Part shown: positions 11,601 through 22,107 of the stretch, piece by piece
Layout of the letters: every line of letters begins with the position of its first letter
Numbering within the stretch: position 1 is the first letter of the stretch
Source of the DNA: Lasiosphaeria ovina
Lineage: Eukaryota; Ascomycota; Sordariomycetes; Sordariales; Lasiosphaeriaceae
Direction: 5' to 3'
Assembly (NCBI GenBank): GCA_033439765.1
Contig: JAULSN010000001.1
Span: 7,254,001-7,318,000 of the forward strand
DNA length: 64,000 nt
Notes under the pieces: generated by a model
What the model was told of the DNA's origin: nothing
The model's database searches: none
What the model saw: the letters and a program-made list of their open reading frames with translations, nothing else
Program-made: the position numbers and the translations under genes

Positions 11601-13433
11601 GTATGTGACAACCGACAGGTATCCTCCCCCAGGCTCGCCGTGGACGCGCGCGGAAGACTCCGTAGCCGCTCCCTCGCTGCGGCTCTCTTTCTCTCTCTCT
11701 CTCTCTCGTTGACAAATGGGGCTTGAACCCAAGACCATTGCATGTACCGGGCCAATCAACCAGTGCCGGTACGAGGAATCAAGAACAGCCGGATGGTTCC
11801 CCGTGTCCAGGGACGGACCCGTTTGTGTCGAGGGCACAACCAGAGTGGGAGCCTGGACCGGACAGCATGGCATGCCCAGATCCTCAGAAAGACATCCGGA
11901 ATGTCGTCTGGTCTGTCTCCTGGCTGTCTGCTCCGTGTGGGGGCGTCTGTGGTGGGATGATGCATCTTGTTTCGTCCGTAAGTGGCTACCAGGCACCTAC
12001 GTACATATACTGTACCTATTTCCGCGTCAATGTTGATGTGGAATCTTCCGAGGAGGCAGCATGCTGCGTTTCGTAGCTGAAAGCAAGAGACAAGACACGG
12101 GAAATGCCGTGCCCGTGCCGCAACCCACCGAGTAAAGTACAGTACTTAGGTAGGTAGCTTCTTAGCGTGCGGCCGTTGACGAAAAGAACCGAGTGGCTTA
12201 CCCAATCGGTTCGTTCACCTTCCCCAGGTCAGCCGCACGGGGCCGGGTGGCAACGTTACCGGCGGCAGCGGCGGCGGCGGGATGAGAGCGGGGGCCGTTC
12301 GGGGGGTAGAGAGGTTGGGGGTGAGGGTGAGGGTGAGGATGAAGAGGAGAGAAGAGCCGTGCCGCACCCGTCAAACCTGATTCCTTCAGAGCTGAACGCG
12401 GGATGGGGGCCGTTCGGGGGGGGGGCATACATACATACTGTAATTCTGCACGTAACTCCATACTTTGCCGTACTCGAGCACAACGCAACGACCACACCCG
12501 GTTGGCCAAGGAGGGCGAGGCGAGGCAAATTTTCGCTTTCCTTGCAGCCAGGCAAGGCAGTCTTCAGCTCTCCCCCGCATTGGTGCGCAATTACGTAGTA
12601 GTCGATACCGGTGGGTTGGAGCGTCGCCTCGGACATAGCCCCCAACATGGGGCCAGGCCAGGCCAGCGTCATGCTGCTGACAGGATTGCGGCGGCCCAGC
12701 CCACGACGGTCCATGTCATTGTCAAGCAAGCAAGCTTCTGACCTCACCTGTCTTGGCCCAAGATGCATCAAACCCCGGCCGGGGTGCGGGGTGTGGGATG
12801 GTTATGTATCTGCCTGGCACAGGCAGGCAGCCTCTCGTCTCATTATACCACCGGCCGTACTCGGAAGCAACTCTTCGGACTTTGACAGCTGCAACGCAAT
12901 CAATCTTATGGGAAGCAAACAGGGTTCGCCCGAAACCTGACACTCGGCCCGTCTTACTTCAACGTAACCTCTCCAGGCCTCAAGAGAGGATCGGGGAAAC
13001 AGAACCATGAACCCGTGCGGCAAAGACTGCTGAGCCAGACAATGGCCTCAACGGGACGGTGGCAGCACAAACAACCAAGCCAGGCACCCGTATAAAACAC
13101 AAGGGGCGTGCGGGACAGATGGTTGCCATGGACAAATGTGTTTCCTGTTAGCAGGGTCTGTGGCTCCGAGCTGCGGACTGAGCACGATCTCCTTTAGTGT
13201 GTTGAAGCGCGATTTCATCCGTGGTCGGCAGCTTTTGGCGTCAAGTTTGTAGAGCTCGCCCGCTGAGGGATTTTGAGTAAGAGAAGTAGCCCAACAAGTA
13301 CAGACACCTTTTCTGTCCTCCTTGTCCCTTCACCCATTCATTGCAAGAGACTGCGGCCGTAAACGGGTGGAAAGTTGAGACTTTGTTTTATTTGCGGTTT
13401 ATCAGGGAATTCAAGCTCTCGCTCACCTCACCT
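8643..13433. other. Gene-free spacer
   Basis: No convincing gene was found in 4.8 kb. It holds a TACGGAGTATTCCGTA inverted repeat (9971-9986), a CA run (10541-10555), CTTG/GCTT and CGCT tetranucleotide runs (10935-11027), a CT run (11682-11707) next to a degenerate tRNA-like segment on the minus strand (about 11708-11790), and GTAC/GGTAGGTA-type motifs (11380-11430, 11990-12020, 12134-12148). The start is the 3' flank of the zinc-cluster gene. Confidence 0.6.
9971..9986. repeat. Dispersed TACGGA...TCCGTA inverted repeat, copy 1
   Basis: TACGGA and TCCGTA arms flank GTAT, and GGTACC lies just downstream. Two closely related copies occur at 58888-58906 and 60872-60887; all three are non-coding. 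Confidence 0.7.
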
Positions 13434-15190
13434 TCAACACCTAATCTCGACGCCTCCCTTGCTGACTGTGAGATACTTGACTCCCTTATACGGCTTCACG
13501 GCCTCGCCGAGCCCGCGGCTCTTGCGGGGGTCGACAATGATGCTCTCCACCTTGATCCCGCTTGCTAGCCATCCTTTGACGGCAAAACTGACCGAGGCCG
13601 AGCTGGGCATGAGTATCTTGTTTTGCGCGGCTCTGCGCGCATCCTTTTCGCTTTCGGCTTCGGCCGATTTCCCCGCTTCCTTCGGGGCCGAGGAACTCTG
13701 GTAGGGCTCATCGTACGAGTACTCGTTCACGGCGGAGGCCGTGTTGTTGAAGCCAAAGCCCGTGGGATCAGCGCTCTCGTCTTCCTCCGCCAACTGCCCA
13801 ACAACTGTGCATCTCAAGCCAAAGTACGAGGTTCCCGAGGCCAGATCCTTGCTCGGAATGCTCCACTCCAGGAACTGGTCTCCGGGGTTGTAGTTGGCGT
13901 CGCCCTTGCTGGGTCGCAGCTCGGACAGGTTCCGCACATCTGCCGGCAGGGGCACCTGCACCTTCAGGTCGTGGAGCGAGGGGGATGCTGCCGTGCCGGC
14001 CTGCGGGCCACCCAGCCCTCTGCCCCCTCCCGGACCCGGCCTCCCTGCCTGATGGGAGCTGCCGCCAATTGCGAATACCCTGTTGACATTGAGCCTGACC
14101 TCAAAATCCGATCCTGCTGCGCCAAGACCCGTTTTGATCTCGAGACTGACAGGGAGCTTCAGGCTGTTGGGTCCCAAACTCCCCGTCCTCCCGTCGCTCG
14201 CAGGCAGCAAGTCGACCTCGTAGCCGGCCAAGATAAAGCGGCCGTCCGGGGGTATAAAGCTCAGCACACCCGGCTGCTCTCTCCACCGCGCAAGGCGCAC
14301 GCAGGGGTGGAAGACGGGCAGGTCGATGATGCTGTTTAGGTTGTGCTTTCCGGACGGCCCCGTTAGCGTCATGACGAGATCTGGCACGCCCGACACCTTG
14401 GATGTGAAGGCTATTGTTCCGCTGGCCAGGGCCGCGAGGGGCCTGCCCGAGGGCGCGAGCGTCACGGACAGCGTCTCGACTATGTCTGCGTAGAGCTCGT
14501 TCGAGGTGTGCCTGACGTTAGCCCGCCGCCACGGCAGGGCGGGTGTGTTCTGGGGAATTAGCGACGGGGCGCTCGAGTTGTTGAAGTTGGTGCCGAATCC
14601 AGCTTTCCTGGGCACAAAGTCAGCCGGCCTCGTCCCTACTGGAGGGCAACGGGGAATGCGCTCACGTAGGTAGGCTCAGGTTTCCCAGCAGCTTTCCCAT
14701 CAGGCCTTCAACCTCTATCAGGTCCCGCAGCGCGTTGGGCTCGGTGGTGTTGATGGTGCCCCCATCGCACATCTCGGTCAGGAGCTGGGCGGCGACATCG
14801 TAGTTGGCCTCGATCTTGTGGGCCAGCAGGGGCGCACCGAGAAACTCCTCGAACGAGTCGACGACGCGGTGAAGAAACTCGAGGGCAAGGAGCGGCTCGA
14901 CCTCAGACGAACTGGTCAGGAGGAAAAGCAGATTGGAGTGGGTTAGGCTAAAGACGAGCGTCGGCGGGTTGGTGTTTGCTAGGTAGATGAGGTTGGGCCG
15001 GGGCGTGGGGTGGTCGAGATAGAGGGGCAGCAGGTGCGTCGCCGACAGCGGCCGCGACGTGTACGTGTGCGACAGAACCAGGCTGCTTGCGCGGGCGGGC
15101 ATTAGCCTGCATCCGTCATCATGCGTTTCCCAGAGAGCCTCCTTACTTTTGCTCGTCGTATATGTGCAGCGCTTCAATGACGCCGTTCAT
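13434..15190 (-). CDS. apm3: AP-3 adaptor complex subunit mu
   Basis: Three exons (15147-15190, 14666-15085, 13434-14607) give 545 aa. The first intron could also end 3 nt further on (exon start 15082), removing one Ser. The N-terminus (MNGVIEALHIYDEQ, then LVLSHTYTSRPL) is the longin-like mu domain. The mu homology domain starts near residue 170 with WRRANVRHTSNELYADIVE and runs to a typical end, YKGVKYLTVSKGGVEIRC. In yeast and fungi AP-3 sorts cargo from the Golgi directly to the vacuole, and the mu subunit binds tyrosine-based signals in cargo tails. A Gly/Pro insert lies in the C-terminal half (HQAGRPGPGGGRGLGGPQ). The frame is open upstream of the chosen Met, but the chosen start matches the expected mu-domain N-terminus. 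It shares a divergent promoter with the gene at 15684. Confidence 0.9.
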
Positions 15191-15683
15191 GGTTGATTCT
15201 GTCGCCGGGGCTGCTTCTTGACTGGCGCCGTGAGCCTTTTCCGAGTGCAGGGCGGTATAAGTTGGAGGAGCGCTGACGCAATTAGGCGGGTTGTGTCCAA
15301 CACCAGCGGGCAGCTGACGACCCACTTAATTACAGCGTTCAAGCCGTTGGCCTACTGTGGTTGCATGGGTAATAAAAATCTCCATGCTGGGTACCTATTG
15401 GTCCAAAACGCGTGACTGTTGTGCCCTACAGGTACCTTGGGGGTTTTCTTATTGCATGCAACCACAGTAGCTAACAAGGCTTTTGGCGGTGAATAGTGGC
15501 ACAAAGTCACGCGCTTGACCCCTTGGCTCTTTCCGACACGGATATCAGCCAACTTGTTGGAGCTCAAATAACGCGCCCCGACTCATCGCCAACAGGACTT
15601 TAGCGGGGAAAACGTCGCTGAGTCGCCGGGGCTTCACTACACAAAATTGTTCATCTCGTTGTCCGCTTGTAATACATTACACC
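15191..15683. promoter_or_regulatory. Divergent promoter between apm3 and the DMAC1-like gene
   Basis: A 493 bp spacer separates two divergent start codons. It contains the interleaved inverted repeat described separately, two GGTACC palindromes (15390-15395, 15431-15436) and ACGCGT (15408-15413), which matches the yeast MCB cell-cycle box. A regulatory role is inferred from position only. Confidence 0.5.
15352..15512. repeat. Interleaved inverted repeat (A B a b)
   Basis: Arm A, CTACTGTGGTTGCATG (15352-15367), is perfectly inverted at 15455-15470. Arm B, GCGTGACTGTTGTGCC (15410-15425), is inverted with one indel/mismatch as GGCACAAAGTCACGC (15498-15512). Similarity around arm A extends imperfectly into an AATAAAAA-like stretch and a GGTACC. 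The order A-B-a-b is not a simple hairpin. Confidence 0.9.
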
Positions 15684-16051
15684 ATGGCAGGGGACCCGGT
15701 GCCTTCGGTCCTCTCGCTGGACAAGCCGGAAAAGCTCCAAACTTTGCTGAAGCAGGACCGGGGCGATGACTGCCTGGGCTGCAAAATCGTTGGTGAGTGT
15801 GTTTGAGCTCCCTTGACTGGCATGCCAAACGAACTACTGCTAAGCTCACCCACCCTCTTCCCTCTACAGGTGGCGGCGCCTTTCTGGGTCTTGGCGCGTA
15901 CAGCTACATTTCCGGCCAAGCTCAGCTCGAGAAACAACGGGCCTTAATCCTGGCAAGCAATTCTAGGTTCGGCATGCGGAGCAGGAGCATCGCCATTACG
16001 GCAACTTCTCTTGTCTTTGTCTGGCTCGGCATCTACAGACTCGCCAAATGA
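15684..16051 (+). CDS. Small mitochondrial inner-membrane protein, DMAC1/Dmo2 (DUF4536) type
   Basis: Two exons (15684-15792, 15870-16051) give 96 aa. The key motif DCLGCKIVGGGAFLGLGAY (about residues 29-47) has a CxxC pair followed by a Gly-rich membrane segment; a second hydrophobic segment ends the protein (ITATSLVFVWLGIYRLAK). This layout is that of the DUF4536 family, which includes human DMAC1/TMEM261, implicated in assembly of the distal membrane arm of complex I. The intron has a GTGAGT donor and CTCTACAG acceptor and restores frame in a conserved Gly run. The gene is divergent from apm3. Assignment rests on motif and size only. Confidence 0.78.
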
Positions 16052-17082
16052 GCCACTGGATGCAAGTATCGCAATAAGAACAAAAAACCCCCACTCAAAT
16101 CGACATTCAGCAAGCCGGCCATTACTGACGTCAAGTCGGGCGAGTTTTGCTGCGTAATCGCAGACGGCGCCCGACAAGACGCCGGCACCTTTTTGAAACT
16201 CTAGGTTGATCTAAACGTCACTGCAGGTTGGGCAGCAGAGTATCACATGATATACTCCCAGAATTGAGTCTATGGATTGGACATGGTGGGGCGAGGCGGC
16301 TCACAGCGTCTTTATTGTCTCGTTCATGCGACTTGAGTATTACTGATACTATTTTAGCTGCCCCTTAAGAGTTGTATTAATAAAGTCTTGGTGACTACGA
16401 CGCAAAGCGGCTATATTTGCCAGTGGGTTCGGCTCACTTTGGAGCTGTATTGTATTATACCCGGCCCTGACGCGCGGCCTCTTTTAGTTGAGCATATCTG
16501 GCTTGGGAAAGAACGAGATCATCTAGCTCATCACTACCGTGCACTGCTTCACTACAGTTATGTGCCAGACGAGAGAATGTAAATGGCAAGATGAGAGCCG
16601 ACAACGAAAAGCCGTGAAAACTAAAGCAAAATAAGAGTTTGGTAGTATTCAACCCACTCGAGAGTTAAAAGTACCACTCCATGCCGTCCAGGCTGACACG
16701 AAGAGCACTCCGAGTCCAAGGACTGTCCAGAGACAAAGATTTCTTGAGTATAGATATTGGACCAAGTGGCTCAAGCTCACTTTTTTTTTTTTTTTTTTTG
16801 AATTCACGAGTCGACGGTTACCGAAGCTTCGACCTCGAGTCTTGGTGCCATCAAGTGTGGGGTCAGTCAGACACGACGACGTCAACCGCCCACCTCACTA
16901 CCGTTGTCCGCGAATTGCGGGGAACATCGACCGCAAACCGCCTGAAGGAGAACCCCCTGTGTCCGTTCCCGGGGCAGATCTAAATCTGATCAATATTCAA
17001 TCGTGACTAGCTGCCTATTCACACACGTAACTTGTTGTGGAAATTTTACATTAATTTCACAGATTTTGCCGGGATCTTTTGA
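16052..17082. other. Spacer between the DMAC1-like gene and HAL2
   Basis: No gene was seen. It contains a run of 19 T (16781-16799) and AT-rich sequence from about 16990 to 17070 just before the HAL2 start. It probably holds the 3' flank of one gene and the promoter of the next. Confidence 0.6.
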
Positions 17083-18381
17083 ATGACTCCAGGAACCCGC
17101 AAACCGCCACAACACCAAAGGCCGTTTTATACGCAACCTCTATTCCTCATCTCGCTCCTCGTCTTGACACTGGCCGCGTTTCTATCCGCCTCCCTCCCCT
17201 CTCACCGGCTTGCCCTCGTCGCAGGCCAGCTCCTCACCGTGCGGCACATCTTCACGAGAGCAGGTACCTCCTCAGCATCAGCAGCAACAAAAAGAACAGC
17301 CACCATCATCATGACATCACCGTACGCCAAAGAGCTCGAGGTGGCCCAGCTCGCCGTGCAGCGGGCAGCGCTGCTGACGAAGCGCGTGTTCCACGAAAAG
17401 GCCAAGGGCACCGTGTCCAAGGACGACAAGTCGCCCGTGACGGTCGGCGACTTTGGCGCGCAGGCCCTCATCATCAGCGCGCTGCGGGCCAACTTCCCGG
17501 CCGACGAGATCGTGGCCGAGGAGGAGTCGGCGCAGCTGCGCGCGGACCCGGCGCTGCGCGACCAGATCTGGGAGCACGTCCGCAGCACGCGGCTCGACGA
17601 CGCGGCTTCCGAGGAATCCGTGCTGGGCGGCGCCGTCAAGGACGCCGAGGCCATGCTCGACCTCATCGGCCGGGGGAACAGCCAGGGCGGCGCGCGCGGC
17701 CGGATTTGGGCCATCGACCCCATCGACGGCACCAAGGGCTTCCTGCGCGGCGGCCAGTACGCCGTGTGCCTGGCGCTGATGGTAGACGGGGACGTCAAGG
17801 TCGGCGTGCTTGGCTGCCCGAACCTGCCGGTGGACGACTCGGCGGCGCTGACCGCCGACATTGGCGCGAACCAGACCGACGACGAGGGGCGCGGCGTCAT
17901 CTTCTCGGCCGTGATTGGGCAAGGCGCGACCAGCAGGCCGCTCGGCTCCGGAGCGCTGGCCAAGGGCCAGAAGATATCCATGAAGCCCATCACCGATTTG
18001 TCTAGCGCGAGCTTCTGCGAGAGCGTCGAGGCCGGCCACTCGAACCAGTCCGAGTCTGCCCAGATCGCGCAGAAGCTGGGAATTACCAAGCCGAGCGTGC
18101 GGATGGACTCCCAGGCCAAGTACGGCTCCATCGCTCGCGGGGCGGGCGACATCTACCTCCGCCTCCCGACCTCCAAGACGTACCAGGAGAAGATTTGGGA
18201 CCACGCCGCTGGCGACTTGATAGTCCGAGAGGCGGGCGGTCAGGTCACCGACACTACTGGCAGCCGGTTGGACTTTAGCGTTGGCAGGACACTTGCAAGT
18301 AACAGGGGTGTGATTGCAGCGCCTGCGGCCATTCACAGCCAGGTCATCAAGGTGGTGCAAGAGGTTCTTGGGCAGAAGTGA
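17083..18381 (+). CDS. HAL2: 3'(2'),5'-bisphosphate nucleotidase (HAL2/MET22)
   Basis: One intronless frame of 432 aa from the first ATG, or 356 aa from an internal ATG at 17311. The shorter form matches the size of yeast Met22/Hal2 (about 357 aa). The enzyme removes the 3'-phosphate from PAP, and in sulfate assimilation also acts on PAPS; the yeast enzyme is Mg-dependent and inhibited by Li and Na. Metal-site motifs of the inositol-monophosphatase fold are present: DKSPVTVGDFGAQA, the acidic VAEEESAQL and WAIDPIDGTKGF (Asp212 in long-form numbering), then WDHAAGDLIVREAGG near the end. The extra 76 residues are basic/hydroxylated with a hydrophobic stretch (PLFLISLLVLTLAAFLSA), resembling a membrane anchor or targeting signal. 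ATG 17311 sits in CATCATCATG context. Which start is used is unknown. Confidence 0.9.
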   Translation: MTPGTRKPPQHQRPFYTQPLFLISLLVLTLAAFLSASLPSHRLALVAGQLLTVRHIFTRAGTSSASAATKRTATIIMTSPYAKELEVAQLAVQRAALLTKRVFHEKAKGTVSKDDKSPVTVGDFGAQALIISALRANFPADEIVAEEESAQLRADPALRDQIWEHVRSTRLDDAASEESVLGGAVKDAEAMLDLIGRGNSQGGARGRIWAIDPIDGTKGFLRGGQYAVCLALMVDGDVKVGVLGCPNLPVDDSAALTADIGANQTDDEGRGVIFSAVIGQGATSRPLGSGALAKGQKISMKPITDLSSASFCESVEAGHSNQSESAQIAQKLGITKPSVRMDSQAKYGSIARGAGDIYLRLPTSKTYQEKIWDHAAGDLIVREAGGQVTDTTGSRLDFSVGRTLASNRGVIAAPAAIHSQVIKVVQEVLGQK

Positions 18382-18520
18382 AGCTCGCGCGCGCCCTCCC
18401 CTTTACGATACAAGCATAAAAAGGCCCAATTATTGTACAAAATAGACACAGACGTGGCCCCGCAAGAAGTGGGTGGCCAAAGATACCACTGAATGTACAA
18501 AGACGCTCCCGAGTGCCGCC

Positions 18521-19451
18521 TCATTTAATCTTCTTCTGCTTCAGCTTGATCGTCTCTTCGTTGACAAAGATGCCCTTGCCCTTGTACGGCTCTGGAACGC
18601 GCCACTTGCGGATCCGGGCGGCGAACGACATGAGCACTTCCCTGTTGATGCCCTCGAGCAGCACTCTCGTCGGCTGCGGCGTGCTGGCCTTGACGCCTGG
18701 CGGGCAGCCCATCTCGACGGGGTGGGAGAAGCCGAGCTTCAGTATGACGAACGGCTGGTCGGGGTATGTCTCGAGCGCCGGGCGCGTCTCGACCGTGGCT
18801 CTGTAACCAATGCCCACCAGGCGCAGCACCGCAGTGTGCCCTTCCGATACTCCCATAATGTGCCGGTTGAGGTATGCCCACGTGGTCCCTGTTGGTCACA
18901 TATACGTCAGTTCATGATGCGGTCCTATAGCCCAATGCGCCCAGGCCAGTCTCCGTCCAGTCGACATACCCCACATCTCCCTCTGCTGCTTCACGTTCCG
19001 GTCCTCCACGCTTAATACGGCCCTCCTCGCCGCGACGTCATGGTCGATGTGAAGGAATGGGGGGATCTCTAGGTCGAGCGTTCCTGTAGCTTGTCAGTAT
19101 TGACGCCCTTGATATTGCACTCGCAGGGAGCAGCGAAAGAGCAGCGCGTCTGCGGCTGCGGCTCGCTCGTCGCTCACCCAGTGGGCCCGTCACTGTGACG
19201 GTTCGTCTCGCAATGTTAAGCCAAGTCGTCAGGTCCTTCCTGACCCTGGGCTCGCTAATTGCGAGCTCGACGCTTGGGGGGATAGAAATGGGCGTGGTGC
19301 CGAGCTTGGACGGCCGGCTTGTCGTCGCTGAAAAGAGGCGCGCGGGCGAGCTACGGCTTGCCGCCGTCGTCTGGAAGGCAGGCACGAGGAAGCTCGGCAG
19401 CGTGATGACCGCCGAGGACGCAAGCGCCCTGGCTCTGCTGGGTGCGAGCAT
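18521..19451 (-). CDS. mrpl6: Mitochondrial large-subunit ribosomal protein uL6m
   Basis: Three exons (19178-19451, 18970-19083, 18521-18888) give 251 aa. The first ~45 residues are Ala/Ser/Arg-rich with few acids, as in a mitochondrial presequence. The body has the duplicated uL6 fold: SIPPSVELAISEP ... VTVTGPLG in the first half and VLRLVGIGYRA ... LKLGFSHPVEM ... RIRKWRVPEPYKGKGIF in the second. The Gly-rich VPEPYKGKGI motif is the uL6 signature that contacts 23S-type rRNA near the factor-binding site. The end, KLKQKKIK, is typical. Both introns interrupt Gly codons in phase 1. It is convergent with HAL2, 139 bp away, so 3' UTRs may overlap. Confidence 0.93.
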
Positions 19452-20469
19452 CGTTTGCGGCCGTGGAGGAATGTCGAATTGGTTAACGCGACACACCTGG
19501 GCCGTAACTGTCGTCGCTCTCTCTCGATGTCGCCTGTGAGCAAGCACCCAAAGAAAAGATCGGGTCCCCGGGAAAGCATCGGCTAGCTCCGACCCCTTGC
19601 TGGCTGGGTGGGCTTGGCAGCACGGCTTGCAAGGGCTTGGCGTGGCTTAGTCACCTAGCTAACTCACTTGCCCCGGAAAGCCCCCCTTTGCCGTCGACAC
19701 TTCGAAGCCATTTAAGAATTAGCAACACTTCATGACCATAACGATACCCAAATTCAATCCATCGAGTAACTATGTCGTACTGCAAATACAAGCTCGACCC
19801 TGGAGCAATGTCACGTTTAAATGCGTTTGAGTCCTGAAAACACGCTAAAATCTAAGAAGGTCATGAGCTTTTTGGTGTGTAACCGCCAAAAAAGGGGTCC
19901 CTTCCCATAAAATGGACGAAATCTGTGCTTCATCTTCGCGAGTGCGAATGGCAATATCTCAGGAACCCAAAACCATAGCTGTGGCATTTTGGTATGTGCC
20001 TATGGGCTTCCCAAACATATAGGCGGCCAGGTTGGAGACTGCTCGGTATTTGCTGGCGCCTCAGAAACAACTCGGCCTTCTAGCATATCACTTCAACCTC
20101 AGACAGCAATTGTCATTTGCGCTCTTGTCGTCATTAATCGTCTGAACATGCTGCTTCGGGGAACCTGCAAGATTTCCACCTACTCCCACTTTCTTTCTCC
20201 TCCTTCGCCAATTTCATTTCTCCTCTTAACATCAACGGCCGCCCAAACGCTCCTGCTTCTTTTGGCCTCATCGCTATTTCACTCACCTCTTCCTTCCTTC
20301 CCCGTCCGACTTGGTTCGCGACTTCCAATAATATAACCTTGCCTCTCTCAATTTTTTCTTCTTCAACCTCACCATCCTTATCCTAATCCCCCCGATCCTT
20401 CCTTGCATATGAAGTTCGCGCGATAATCCACTTCAGTTCTTTTGCGCCTGTCCCGGCTCCTCCACAACA
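19452..20469. promoter_or_regulatory. Divergent promoter between mrpl6 and KAR5
   Basis: A 1.0 kb spacer between two divergent starts with no gene. The half nearest KAR5 (20180-20400) is strongly pyrimidine-rich with an AATATAA stretch near 20330, as in many fungal promoters and 5' leaders. Confidence 0.55.
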
Positions 20470-22107
20470 ATGAACAAAATGCAAGTCGCCTTCTTTTTTC
20501 TGGCCCTTTTGGCGCCTTGCATCTGCTTCTCGTGGGGGGGCGAGAGGAAAGTGGCAATCCGTAAGTCGTGTCTCCGATCAATCGTGGCCGCCTTAGAGGT
20601 ATCCCAAATTAACGACAGCTACAGCGGCTGCCAACACCTACGCTTCAGCCGGAGACACCCACTCGGGACCTCTCCAGCAGCCATCTCGGGTTCCCGACAT
20701 CTACGCGATCGCGCTCAGTGAGCTTCAGGAACTCGAATCGGAACCTCTGTGCCATCGCGTGGCCGCCCGGCTTCTGGTGAACAACTGCCAACTCGTCGAC
20801 GGGAAGAGTGATGCGACCATCCTCACTGATAGCGGTCGCCAAGTTCGCGACTTCGTCGATTCATATGCGGCTAGTCTTGCGATTTGCGACCTTGAGCGGG
20901 GGAGCTTTGCGATTCCGAAAGATTGCGCCAAATTTCGGGAGCCTTCGTTGAGCCAAATTGCCTTGAGGAACGAAGCATTCCTCCATGTCAGCCCCAAGGA
21001 GATCGGGCGCTGCTTATCCGCACTTGCAGCTTCTGATGCAGCATGGAGCACATGGATAAGCTACCGGCACAAGGCACTGCGCTTCTGCGAAGCTGCACGC
21101 GCGGACAATGAGAAGGGTCAGGCCGCACTCCCACTCCTTGCGGTTGCTGAGAGACATGAAAGCTGACAACCTACAAAGGCTTGAGCATATTATTCTACCA
21201 GCGATTGACTAGGGTGATCTCAAAGCTTACCGAAGGCGTGGAGGTCGAGCTCCAGAGACGTATGCAGGATCTTGACAACCAGGCCCGGCAATATCTTGAT
21301 ACCCTCGAACAACTGGCTCCATACATGGATCATTTGCATGATGGGCTTAGAAAAATGGAGAGCTACATTCAGGGCAACCTTGATATGACGCTGAAGAAAT
21401 CTGCCGACTCTGCGAACGACAGCTTGCAGCAGGTGGAAAACCTCCAACAGATGCTCCGCGTCTTGCTGTCTAATGTCCTCGAGAACAACTCCCAAATGGC
21501 TACGGTTCACGAGCAGTCACTCCAGGTAGCATCCAAGAGGGCCAGCGATGACATTGGGGGCTTGGTGGCCATCATCGCAATGGCGGCAACCTCTTCTAAT
21601 TCCCTCCAGCAGCAAATCGTAGGTCGCTCATCTCACCGAGCTCGACAAAGATAGCGCTAACAAGTTTGGCAGGAGATTTCTAACCAGCAAGCCGCCGAGC
21701 TAAGCCGCCGTCAAGATACTCTCGAACAAGGAATGGATCGACTCCTCGTTGCCACCGAGGCGTTGTCCACTAAATACGAAGACCAGGCTTACGTACTGAT
21801 GCAAGCCAACAATCTAACAAACGATATTCTGGACTCCCTAGAAGACACAGCGACAGCAGCAGCTCTGGTCAGCAATTCGTTCCTCAGCAATTCAACATCT
21901 GGCAGCTGGTGGCCATTTGTCGTTTTCCCATCAGCCTCTCTTATTATGGGATCATATGGTCTGCCTCCTTCCATGCTGCGAAATTTCGGACTACTGGCTC
22001 TTGGTGAGATGGTCGGGATCCTTGTCTCGTTTCACGAGCAAGTCGTGGATGGCATCCATTTATACGCGCCTACAATCAGCGCAAACGCAACTGCATCTTC
22101 GCTTTGA
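20470..22107 (+). CDS. KAR5: Nuclear membrane fusion protein KAR5/Tht1 family
   Basis: Four exons (20470-20560, 20625-21116, 21179-21618, 21673-22107) give 485 aa, close to yeast Kar5. Residues 1-21 form a signal peptide ([20 protein letters not shown]). A Cys-containing luminal domain follows ([14 protein letters not shown], then [15 protein letters not shown]), typical of Tht1-like proteins. A long coiled-coil region ([20 protein letters not shown] onward) precedes hydrophobic segments near the C-terminus ([17 protein letters not shown] and [16 protein letters not shown]). The family acts in the nuclear envelope/ER during nuclear fusion after mating. The second intron has a weak donor, GTCAGG, chosen because it restores frame and family-like sequence; the third is canonical with a GCTAAC branch point. 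Expression would be expected mainly in the sexual cycle, by analogy only. Confidence 0.82.

Noticed and set aside
17202..18360. Long antisense open frames (316 and 347 codons) opposite HAL2
   Set aside because: They arise from high third-position GC in the real gene. They are Arg/Ala-rich without family motifs, and the plus-strand frame is unmistakable.
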